This document shows positions 1 through 12,029 of a stretch of 64,000 bases of DNA, one piece after another. The stretch is taken from NCBI GenBank assembly GCA_964017185.1, contig OZ024871.1:9044214-9108213 (forward strand). The letters run 5' to 3'. A program made the translations under genes and the position numbers. The notes beneath the pieces were generated by a model. It saw nothing but the letters and a program-made list of their open reading frames with translations. It was not told the origin of the DNA and did no database searches. The stretch's first letter is position 1, and each line of letters starts with the position of its first letter. This stretch comes from Rugalucina vietnamica. Taxonomy: Eukaryota > Mollusca > Bivalvia > Lucinida > Lucinidae.

Positions 1-167
1 CTTCACCACAAAGTTCAAGATTCTGTCTGCAAGAACTCACTGTTGATAAAGATGAAAACAGTGTGCAACACACAAATAAAAAATTCTGAAAGTTACAGAA
101 TCTGGAAATTTCTGAATTTCTTCACATTTTCGTTTGTTTTGAATAAATTCTGAGCATAAGAAATTAC

Positions 168-237
168 CATTAAATCCAATGATGCTTGTTAGTTCCAGTC
201 TTGGAACATCGTAAGGCTCTTCTATTTGCTGTGACAT
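168..237 (-). CDS. CFAP52: First coding exon of a second CFAP52-like gene (partial, runs off left edge)
   Basis: Reading from ATG at 237 to a GTAATT donor at 167, this exon encodes 23 codons plus one base, starting MSQQIEEPYD and ending LELTSIIGFNG. Vertebrate CFAP52 carries an N-terminal LEL...IGFNG segment immediately before the first WD repeat, and the split of the last Gly codon after its first base equals that of exon 1 of the complete CFAP52 gene at 16849-16900. It lies only about 840 bp beyond the stop codon of that gene, on the same strand, so it is not an alternative first exon of it but the start of a tandem copy whose other exons lie left of position 1. The N-terminus differs from that of the neighbour ([18 protein letters not shown]), so the copies are diverged. 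An X-box-like site sits 53 bp upstream of the ATG. An assembly artefact is the main alternative. Confidence 0.8.
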
Positions 238-289
238 TTTTAAACATAAAATATTAAACACAGCAACAATCCTCACGTAGAATTTACTT

Positions 290-304
290 GTTGCTACAGG
301 TAAC
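290..304. promoter_or_regulatory. X-box-like RFX site upstream of the second CFAP52 copy
   Basis: GTTGCTACAGGTAAC fits the RFX X-box pattern RYYNYY-N(1-3)-RRNRRY with a 3-base spacer. It lies 53 bp upstream of the start codon at 237. X-boxes are typical of ciliary gene promoters in animals, so the site agrees with the ciliary identity of the gene. Binding is inferred from sequence only. Confidence 0.55.
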
Positions 305-536
305 GGAAGTATGGGCAAAATGTACTTCCGATTAACAATGGACGTTTCGCTCAAAAGCCAAATTTCTAGCCATTTCGGGGCCAATATCTATCTTCTGATA
401 CTGAGTCGATCAATTTCTGATCATCACCTCAGGTGTGGGGTGGGTGGCTAAATTTAGAATTTAGTCAAGGGAAAATAAAACATTTGGGGTGGACCATTAA
501 AACTATTTACAAGATATAGATGAGAGGCATACTAAC

Positions 537-537
<1 letters not shown>

Positions 538-603
<66 letters not shown>
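538..603. repeat. (TC)33 microsatellite
   Basis: An uninterrupted 66-bp TC/CT dinucleotide run lies midway between the two CFAP52 copies. Confidence 0.99.
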
Positions 604-607
<4 letters not shown>

Positions 608-1078
608 ATTTCTCACCATGGGCCGTGCTGGGAAACTTTAAGTCCCTAGGTCACGAACTGATTGTGTCGACTCCAGGTAACATGCTTATCCTTTAATACA
701 TTTTAATATTCTAGTTTATTTTCATCGGTTGACAATACTCTAAAATTTTGCTATGCGTTATCTATACAAACATTTCAGTTTTAGTATCCTTTCATTTTTA
801 ATCTTTTAGAACAAAAACTACATGTACATGGGCGTATAAATCTATGAATTCTATATGTCATGTCAACCCGTTTGGTTTTGAAATCGTTTGCATATACATG
901 TAATATTCAAAAAGTACTCAACATTTTAGTTTAGAAATTTGATATAATCCGAACTCAGAAACTGTCTGTTCCACAACATATCACTTTTAAAGTCCATGTT
1001 TAGCTTGATAATCATTATTGTGCGTCACAAAAACTACATATATAATTAAAATTGACCCATGTTCACTTCTATATTCCT

Positions 1079-3343
1079 TTAACAACAATGTGGAAGATTC
1101 CAAACTAACAGGGCACCGTCATCGCTGGCACTGACAACTGTTTTGCCGTCAGGGGATACTTTAACGCACGTGATTCCGCCAGTAAGCCGAGTGCCAACCT
1201 TTTCAATGATTCCATCTTCGTAGTTCCACACCTAAAACATTTAATTTAAAAAAGTGGAAATAGTGGCTCTAACTAGGGTCCCCAAAGTATTCCAGATCCT
1301 TTAGATGCTTCTAGGCATCTCATGTTCTAATGATGGACATAAATCACCGAGCTCACTCCCAATATCCCTCTTCTTTTCACATTAAAATAAAGAGATTTGC
1401 TTAAGCCTTATGCACAGACCAATAAACAGTATGGATTTCAACTCAGGGTTTTCATTTTCACTTGCTTTTCCGCCAGCTATATAAACATGGTTGGCTAGAC
1501 GGTGATGCTAACTACTCCAGGGCACTATAGGTGATATAACCAGACTTCCCTTTTGGATATTTTAAAATGCCTGTGTAGCTAGTACTAGCTACTAGTATAC
1601 ATTTCATTGTTGTTCATTTTGGATGTAATGCTTTCGGACTTGCGATATATAAGTATTATGAAGTGCAAATGAGCTACGTCATGCGATGAACCTGTTGAAA
1701 AATATAATGTGCCATCTATACCTTAAGCAGCCTGTCATCCCCTCCGGAGACCATGTATATCCTGTTGGGCGTGACATCGAGAGCATTGACAGTTGCTACT
1801 TTAGAACCGTCTATCTCCCGGACCAGGTTGGCATCCTCAGCCTCCCAGTATGTGATCCTCCGGTCCGTCCCAGTGGTCAGGATCTGAGTTTCATCCGCAC
1901 TGTAGACCACAGACTTGAATACCGTAGCAGCTCGAAGAATTTGTTTTCTGCAGCGGTTTCTATAAATATTTAAATGCAATCATGAATAATTTGGACATTG
2001 CGTGCTAAAATATGATTTACAATAGAATTCAAATACAAACTAAAATTATATAGCAGTCGAAATATTTGTTTTCAGTTTCTATATCAATTTAATGTTCTAA
2101 TATTATTTAACTGAATGTTGTTTGTTCAAACAAACGTTGTAATGAAACTAAATTAACAAACAAGATACGCTCTAACATTCTAACAGCAAAGTATCTTACT
2201 TATTATAAAAGGAGACGAAGTGTTTGTTAAAATATCCACATAGACTGTATGGCTATAATAAACTTATTTTATCTTGATTTCCTTTTGAATCAGCGCAGTG
2301 GCTTGGGAGAACTGACAGTGACACCCTGCGTTATCAAAAGAATTCACAGACTGAAAATCAGAAAATCTTACATCAGATCCCAGACAACACATGTTCCATC
2401 TTCGCTGGCTGAGACACACTCCTCGTCATTTCTCCTGATCTTGATGTCTATCACCGTCCCACGATGTTCTTTCATTACACACTCTAACCGAATGGGATCG
2501 AACCTAGATCCATGGATGTACCTCCAGATTCGAATCTGTCCTTCCCGTCCCCCACTGACGATACCGCGGTTGTCCCAGGTACAGGCTATTGCTGTCACTC
2601 CCATTGAGTGAGCATCTCTCATTTCTGCGGCGACGCACATTTTAGCGGGTATCAGAACTCGAATCACGCCATCGTCCCAACCTATTCAATTAACATATAC
2701 AATACGTGTTCATTAAGACACGGTTTCAGTGCGGATATAGCGTCTGATGATTTACCGGACGTTAATTGACTATTTCTGCTTTAATATCATACACCTCAAA
2801 GGGTGGTGACGGTTTGATTGCAGCTTATACTTACTTGAGCCGCATCATGAGAATACCAACAATCTGCATATGCGAAAACAAAGACGCTACATTGATAGTA
2901 CAATTCCTCTACTTTCTAAATCCAAAATTTCGGGCTTCTAGCCATCTTCTGTAATGGTGCAGACCAGATTGTTTTGGACCTGTTAAAAACCACATTGTTG
3001 GTGCACTGTATTACAGCTTACACACTCACCAGATAAAATAAAGTTTCCATCTTTTGAAATATCTATTGCGTTGCATGTCGCCTTGGGAATATGGAAATTT
3101 GCCAGTTCTGTCATATTTGACGTAAGCCATACTCTGACTTGCTCTTTTTGGCATGTCACAAATAGTTGGGAACTTTCCCTGCAATATGCATGAAACTAAA
3201 TGAATACATCGAGAGATGTTAATTTATTAAGCAATTGTAATCCGAAGTTGACAATGTTTCATGTAAATACATACCATTCGGTTTACTCAATAGACCGACG
3301 CCATTCCAAAGTTTGATGGGTGTGTGTTTCGGTGAAGTTGAAG

Positions 3344-3376
<33 letters not shown>

Positions 3377-6300
3377 TCTGGTTTAGTATATAATTTAATA
3401 AAAAGTACATAAACTAGCATATATACAATTACAGTTTTTTATTATGCTTTATACCACAGTAATTAATTATAAAATAATAATAACTGGCTTTACTTACAAC
3501 GGAAATACAAGACCATTTACTCTTGAAGAATGGCAAGTTTTATATGGTTTAATTGCGTCAAAGCATTCTGTACTTTTAGATAAATACAGAGTACTGTTTC
3601 TGGTTCCTATGAAGCACTGAAAAAGAGAGAAAGACCTTTTATTTAGGAAAAAGGGGGGCGGGTGCATGGAGCGTTTTCACTCACGACGACGTATCACGTA
3701 TGACTAGAAACCGAAGTGATAAACATGTTAGCCTTTCGAACCTGGTTCTTAAATCGTCTTACTTTTTCTATCAATTTTAAATCCTTAGTTAATAAAGTCC
3801 CATCTGGTAGCATTAAATGCGACATCTGACCAACTGTTTCATTTTGATTCAGTTAAGACTGCATCAAGAGTACTGCACAACACAATGTAACGCAATTTTG
3901 ATTATGTATAACGTTGCTCTCAACTCAGTAATACATAACAAAAGTGTTTCTTTATCACTAATGACTACGTCTACCTTGGATTTTCCACAAATTGCAATAG
4001 ACGTGATGGCAGCATCATTTGTACTCTTCACTTGTCCATCGTGCCAGGACCTGGCGAAGTACAGAAAAACGTTATCATTGTTAATGCAGCAACTTTTATC
4101 TACAGGGAAACTGAATTTAGACAAAAAATAATGACGATATCAATGTGTATACAAATTTACTCACTAAGGAAGAGATTTGTTATTGCATTTCATGACATAA
4201 GAACATATAAACCATCCATTGGATGAAACTAAGTCGCTAAAAATGCTTTTATCTGGTGCAATTAAAGTGTAATCACCAATTTCATTACTTAAGTATTCCG
4301 ATTCAGGTTAAAGTGTTTTGGCTTAACTAAACATCTTGCCTCGTTATTTTAGGCCGTTCACCGTCGCAGAGAAGCCGGAACTCATGCAGATTTCCACAAC
4401 CGGTTCCAACTAATAGTTTGCCCGGTTTTGTCTTTGCCAGGGCAGTAACTCCACTCTCAAATAGTTTCTTCTGGGGAGCTCGATATTGGAATAGCATTGT
4501 GTCGGTGTTCACCACTAGGACATCTCCAGTTGTAGTACCACAGTAACACAGGTCCTCTCTGTCGTCAGCCTGCGAATTAAAGTTTCACGAAATTATTTGT
4601 TTTCGAAGATGGCATTCAGTGGAGTTATTTGTATATTACATTAAAGCTGTCGCCCTGAAAGGTAGAAAAGGTGGGAAGTGGTTTGCTAATGGCATAAATT
4701 GTATTCACGTTGTGCTCTGCTTGTCTGAGAAGGAGTAATTAATAATCCACGTTGAAGTATTCTTGGAATTTTCGGTTGCTCAATTACGTCGTACTGTGCC
4801 AAGTTTACAGTTGTAGTAAACTAACAGCCACCAATCCAGCTCTTTCATAGCAAAATGCAATGATAATAAATTCATTTGCGGTACTTCCCACTATGCAGCT
4901 GCGGAGTTCGAAACGTGTTCTCTAGTTTTATTATCAATTACTACTTTTTAAAGACATCTTTCAAAAATCAGATAATGACATGATGTAGGTAATTTATCTA
5001 GCTTTTTTCACCTCCAGCCGATATGCTGAAAACATAGCACGTGGTCTGGAATCACTTTTGAAGTGAGTGCAACACATGCGTTTTTAGGTTGTGTGCTAGA
5101 TTTTCAACACAGACACACTAAATAACTTCGTTTTCCAACTTATGCAATGCGTCCATTTTATTTGGAAGATTTTATTTTGACTAATGATGAAGATTTGTGA
5201 CCATAAACGTCATTTGTATGCCTCTGATTTGAAAATAATCGATATGCTATGAAGCGGCGTGATAAGCGATGAAGAAAGAAGACTAGCTATGAAGAAAACT
5301 TGTTATACTATGAGCTAGAGCAGTCCAGTTGATTGTACTATAATGGAATGCACTGGTCAGCCTTGTATTGTCAAGAGGCGTATTTAATAGCCTCCTCAGC
5401 TATGGAATAAAGAAGTTACGTACTTGCTTAGCTTATTCAGCAACTAAGAAAAGCTGATAAATGTCTTTCTTGTTTTGAAATAGTATGGAAAATGTAAGTA
5501 TTCATTGCACATGAATAGACCTCTGCACTTTTTCTAGCTCATTATCAATCACTCTTGTGCTTACATCGGGTCATTCAATCAGTTGTTAGATTTTAAATCT
5601 GAGACCGCTGCACTCTTTTTAAACTCCTTTTATAATGTAGTCATGCTGGTTACTGTATGAACCCTGATAGTTCCATGTACAAGAAGAAGTAAACTGATCA
5701 TTTTCCGTAATGCATATAGCTCTTTTTCGTTCCTCCAATAAGAAGCGAACTACATATATACAGTAAATAAATACAAGTAAACATACATATCGAAAAAATA
5801 CCTGTAATACACAAATACATACTGTAAGACAAAACATGTTCTTGTAAAGGAAGAAGCATGCTTTTTCAAAACAAGAAAGACATTTACCGGATTTGCTAAG
5901 GCAAGTTGCTTTCGAAGCTGAGGATGCTATTAAATACGCCTCCCGACAATACAAGGCTGACCAGCGTATTTCGTTATAGTAAAATCAACAGGACTGCTCA
6001 TCCTCCAAGCATTTTCTTCATAGCTAGACCCCTTTCTTCATCGCTTATCACGCTGCTTCATAGCATATCGATTATTTTCAAATCAGAGGCATACAAATGA
6101 CGTTTATGGTCACAAATCTTCATCATTAGTCAAAATAAAATCTTCCAAATAAAATGGACGCATTCCATAAGTTGGAAAACGAAGTTATGCGGCGTCTTTG
6201 TGTTGAAAATCTAGCACACAACCTAAAAACGCATGTGCTGCACTCACATCAAAAGTGATTCAAAACCACGTGCTGTGTTTTTAGCAGATCGGCTGGAGAT

Positions 6301-9300
6301 GAAAGACGCTAGATAAATTACCCACATCATGTCATTCTCCGATTTTTGAAAGATGTCTTAAAATACTTACTTACTTACTTATTCTGTTACTTATTCTGTA
6401 CGAGGGACTAGTTGAACCCTCACACGGTTCATCATCCCCGTCTCTCCGTTTTCTCGATTCTGTTTGCTGACTTCCGGTGTCGTTAACTCTCAGTAAGATG
6501 ACTTGGGATAATTTTTTTGTTGTAGCCGTGTAGATTCCGTCTAACACATGACATTTTCATGTGTCTTAGTAGATATCTGTATCCTCGAATCGCTTGTGTA
6601 TCCATAGTAGATCCAGCTTTGTTTTAAACTGAATAACCGACTTTGAAGAAATTATATCCTCCGGCAACGAATTCCAATCTTCAATTATTCTCACTGAGAA
6701 ACAATGTTGACGAACTGATTTTACAAATCGCGGTTTAAATAGCTTTAGGCTATGACCTCTTGTAGTACTATCGGCAAATTCAAAGAAATCCTCAATGCGA
6801 ATATCATCAAATCCTTTCATTATTTTAAAGACTTGAATCATATCAGCGCGTTTACGTCTGTACAAAAGTGTGGAAAGGTTTAATTCTTGGAGCCTTTCAC
6901 TATAAGATAAGTGCCTTAATTCAGGAAGGAGTCTTGTAGCACGCCTTTGTACATTTTCCACCATTCTTATATGTCGTTTCAAGACTGGATTCCAAATTGT
7001 ATCACCATAATCCAAATGACTACGAATTAAAGATTTATAAAGGCACAAAAATGTATTTTTATCCAAATATGCAAAAGTTCTTTTAATTAAACCTAGAACT
7101 CTATTAGCTTTATTTACTACCATACTGACATGTTGATCAAATTTTAAGTCTTGTTGAAAAATTATGCCGAGGTCCTTTTCTTGTTCAACTTCTTTAATAT
7201 CAACAGTATTATTGTTTTTATCAGTCATCTTATATACAAATCTGGGATTATTTGGCCCTACATGCAGAACCTTGCATTTATTTGCATTGAAAAATAATAG
7301 CCATTTAGCAGTCCATCTGCATAGTTCATAAATATCATCTTGAAGATCTTGATAGTCTTTCAATCCATGAATTTCCTTGTACAACTTTGTGTCATCTGCA
7401 AAAACCTTGCAGCATGATTTTACCACACTTGGTAAGTCGTTTACATACAATATAAATAAGATTGGCCCCAATACTGAGCCCTGGGGCACACCGGAAGTTA
7501 CATCAGACCAGTCGGAAGAAAATCCATTGAGAGTAACTCGCTGTTTCCTGTCTGATAAAAAGTTTTTGATCCAGCGCAATAAATTTCCCATAATCCCCAT
7601 CTTTTCAAGTTTCAATAAAAGACGCTGATGGGGTACGGAGTCGAACGCTTTTTGTAGGTCGAGGTACAGTGCATCTATTGGTACCCCATTGCCAATAGCT
7701 TTAGTCCAATCATCTAACACTGTTAGTAATTGTAAGGTACATCCACGATTATTTCTAAACCCGAATTGGGCATCAGAAAAGATATTATTGTCAATGCAGT
7801 GCGACATTATAACATCACGGATAACTCGTTCCAAAAGTCTACAAAAAACAGGAGTAATACTGATAGGCCGATAGTTACTTGCTGATCTCTTGTCGCCACT
7901 TTTATGTATGCAAGTCACGTTCGCCGATTTCCAAACAGGAGGAAGAGTTCCAGTATTCAGTGAAATGTTAAACAGCAAAGTTACTGGATAAGCTAATACA
8001 TCAGCAAGTTCCTTTATAAAACGCGGGTGAATTTCATCAGGCCCAGTGGATTTTGATGTATTGACAGATCTCAAAAGATGTTTCACTTTTTGTTCAGTAA
8101 TTATAACATCACAAACATTATTGTCAACTTGAACTTCAAAGGACGGCAAGGGTCCATATTCATCAGTAAATACTGATACAAAGAAATTGTTCAAAATGTC
8201 AGCTTTGTCCTTATCATCTGAAATTGAGTTACCTAAATTATCTTTCAGATCTCCAATTCCTGACCTAATCTGTGATTTGGAACGAACATATTTCCAAAAC
8301 GCTTTCGGGTTGGATTTTACTTCACCGGCCACTCCTTTCTCATACTTCCGTTTAGCATGTCTAATACATTTTGGGATTTTATTTCTGATTTTTCTATATT
8401 TTTCATAGTCTTCTCTTTTACGTGAATATGAGTACCTTTTCCAAGCCCTATATTTATCCTCGACAAGTTTTTTTACAATAAATATCCATCCAAACTGGTC
8501 TAATTTTTTTCTTATACTGAGTTTCAGGTATGCAATTGTCAATGACTTTTCTAACATTGCTGTAGAAGAAATTCCAACTATCAACCATGTCCATTTCACC
8601 CATTTGACTCCAATTTATGTGTGACAATTCTTCAGCTGCTTGAATATAGTTTCCTCTATAATAGTTCTTGGTATGAATACCCTTATAATATGTATCAACT
8701 GAAGTGTCAAGTTCCACTTCAATACACAAATGGTCACTTTTTCCTAATCTCGTCGTAATCTGTAAGTCTTTTATCAAGTCTACCGAATCTGCTAGGACTA
8801 AGTCTAAGACATTACCAGGATCCATATCCAATAGGAGTAATTGATAATAAAACAAGAGAACACGAAGTCACTTACACGTTTCGAACCCCGCAGCTGCAAA
8901 GTGGGAAGTACCGCAAATGAATGCATTTTGCTATGAAAGAGCTGGATTGGTGGCCGTGCTGGTCTAATAAGTTTAAACTGATTACCTCAATGCATTGAAC
9001 TGTTCTCCTCAGATGTCCTATTTTAACGTCAGAAGGATACAGTCGGTTGTCGTAGGTATCAATATCCCAGACTCTCAGAGTAAATCTGCAAATATAATTA
9101 TGTGCGTGCTTGAATCGTTTTGGGATTCAGGCTATCACGGTTGTACCCTAAATGCCAATTTTTCATTCCTACTTTGTTTACCTTGGTGTTATATACTTGT
9201 TCTATTGAAATACTCTGCGATAGAGTTGAAACCTTCAAAGACGTGCATAATGATAAACAATTTTACTGTACACAGGCTAATTACACCATTCCCAATTTAG

Positions 9301-11976
9301 AAAAAAATGCATGCCTCGGAGAACATGGAGAAGGGACACAGAATAGAATAGAACGGTTCAGAACAGATCAGATTAGCGAACATTATAGTGATCAAACTAA
9401 AGAAATTGAAGTCTCTGTAATCATGGTAACACTTACTCCCCGCCCGTTATGAAGGTGAAATCACAAGTTTTAGAGAAGGTGACACACAACGTGTTTCCAG
9501 CACTAGTAGGCTGAGCTGGAGAACTGCATATCGCACTGCCATTTTGCATATCCCACAGGACAATTCTGTAAATACATTCAAATTATTTAAGTTCATACTA
9601 AATTTATCACAAACCCGGTCTTGGAAAACAATTTGACGTTAACAATAATTAGATCTATCATGACGTGTGACATAATTATGACGTACATTAAAAAGGTTCA
9701 AACAGATTATGCACACTGTATCTATCGCATTTATATGCGTTCACCAACTGCTACATGCGTGAACTTGCAGTTATCACCGTATATTGTGATACTTAATGTT
9801 TTGTCATTTTAAGCGTTACTCGAAGAAATCCCAACAACTCACAGTCCGTCATCCTGACCGCCGAGTGTAGCTATATAGGTGTTGTTGCGAGAGAATGCCA
9901 GATCCTGAACACAACCTCGATGCAAGATCAGTTTGTGCTTCTCTTGTTTCGATCTGTAGTCCCAAACAATGGCACATGCCTGAAAAATACTTATGGCATA
10001 ATTTTCCTCATAGCAATCTCGTGAATTTTAAATTACAGACTAGGAGAAAACCCAATCTCGAATTATATAAAAGTGAAACCATTAAGTCTGAGCCTACGGA
10101 ATCAAAGAATAGAAGATGGTAGTCTCTGCGAAGCAATACGAAGCACGATGTCGTGTAACCAGTAAGTGCAATCGAGAGGTTCCCGTCCTTTCGGTACCCT
10201 TTAATTGCTCGATCAGGTTTATCAGTGAAGAAATTTACTTTAAATCCTATTTCTGTTGTTTCTCCAGAAGCTATGTAAGCCCCATCTTTGGACACGGCGA
10301 TGCTCTTAATGTAGTTGGTATGTCCCTGGAGTAGCTCTTGTTGGTTTGACGATACATTCTCCACAACTACGACACTCCCCACGGGATAGACGAGGTGGCT
10401 ACTGTCGGGGTGGGCTACCAAACCACTTGGCACTTTGCCTGGAAATTTACATAGTATTTATAGGTGTACTTGCAACCTATGGAAACGGTGTATTAGAAAA
10501 ACGGTGAGACAACGGGGGTTAATCGGAAAAAATGTGGAGCATCGGGCGATGTGTCGGTGAGACATCGGGATTGGTACATGTATGTTGTTTGTTTACTTCT
10601 ATTTTGAAGCGAAAGCTAAAAATACTGCAGAAAATAAAAACAAAATCGAACACTTGCAGGAGCTGTAAGGGTCTTTGATGCAGCCCCGGAAACCCTAAAT
10701 TTCTTGAAAATATATTTTGTTTAATCGTCACAGTGCGCCCCATTTTACTACTCAAACATTTCAGTTGACTTTCGGTTGTATTTTTTGTTTATTTTTTATG
10801 CTTACATCGAATTACGAATGTAAACAACCTTAATTCAGATTGGTGAATATAGAAAAGTAAGCTCCTGATTATCAACCTTCAGAAAATGTGTACAAAAGAC
10901 TGGGAAAATCGAGATTCAGCCGGGTGATTGATTATTTGGTGAGTCTCCGGGCAAGTGTGTGTGTCGCCGGGGAGCAACCAAATGTTGATGTTTAATTTCT
11001 TAATTTTAGCCAGTACATGATTGTTGTTTTTTAACTTTTAGTTTGAGTGGGATCATATCTATCAAAATTACGGATGCTATAAACACACGTTAATCACCGG
11101 CAGTGATGAGAACTCGGACGTTCCTCGTCCGCGGCGTCCGTCATATCGCATTGTTCGCATATATATAGTTTTTTTTTCTTTCGCTGGTTAAATGAAGCTG
11201 AAGCAATTGAAAACGTGTAAGAAATAATTGGAAAAGATACTGTCTCCAATTCTTAAATTTCTTCAGTTGAAATTGCGGACCAAAGCAGTTCAAAATTCGC
11301 ATCTCTTGTGAGATCTAAATTTTAAGGACTAATCTCGCCATCACACAAATGCCATCAGAAAAACGAGGCGAGGCGATTCTAACGTTTGCCCACAAAAATA
11401 ATCCAAATTGTTCCGATGAAATTTTCAATTTTTAAAAAATCTCTGTATATTGCATTGGCGAGTTTTCGTAATGACGCCCCAGTCCCAATGGAGTGATGGT
11501 TGTCATTTTGGAATGTCACCAGTGGTTACTGGTCGGTTGCCGATTTGAAGACTGGGAAAATTATAACAGTAAACGCTAGTCCAATCTTTGGAAATAACAT
11601 GGAACAGTATCTATTGAGGTAGCTTCTTTCCCAAAATTATCAGGGCCTGAAATGCTGAGGTGCCAGATGATTGCGTGTCGAAGCTTAACGTTTCTTGTGA
11701 GATCTAGGGACAAAGATACCACAGTCACAGCCCCCGCTAGAGCGCGGTAGCTGAAGCGGCAGAGCGTCAGACTCTGGAGCGAGAGGTCCTGGGTTCGATC
11801 CCCACGAGCGCCGCGTGGGAGTAGGGTTCGAGCCCCGCACCGTCACATGTGGGACAAGTCAAGTTCTGCTTGCAGGTGTGTCAGGTGCTTTTTCCTGGAG
11901 TACTCCTATTTTCGCCCCACCTACTGATTTGTTATTGAGTGAAATAATTGGCTTTTAAGGCACGTAAATCTTAATC

Positions 11977-12029
<53 letters not shown>

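Larger units (their letters stand above)
238..1078. other. Intergenic spacer between the two CFAP52 copies
   Basis: This holds the upstream region of the partial left-hand CFAP52 gene and the 3' flank of the complete one, with a long TC microsatellite. I see no further exon on either strand and no unambiguous polyadenylation signal. Confidence 0.6.
4827..8954. mobile_element. Long inverted-repeat (fold-back) element E1 in CFAP52 intron 5, interrupted by a LINE
   Basis: The left arm (about 4827-5485) reappears reversed and complemented as two pieces, 5863-6366 and 8835-8954. Joining the two right-hand pieces restores a mirror image of the left arm, so a LINE was inserted into the right arm. 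Without the LINE the element was about 1.7 kb: arms of roughly 620-660 bp around a spacer of about 380 bp. No transposase ORF is visible in the spacer. The outer ends read GCCACCAATCCAGC and its complement; I could not define a target-site duplication. The right end lies 31 bp from the splice donor of CFAP52 exon 5. Confidence 0.85.

Noticed and set aside
37..167. Continuation of the first-exon reading frame (NFLCSEF onward) beyond 168
   Set aside because: A GTAATT donor in the same phase as the sister gene ends the exon at 168; the rest is intron.
4032..4226. Plus-strand ORFs over CFAP52 exon 7
   Set aside because: Antisense shadow of the WD40 exon at 3975-4050.
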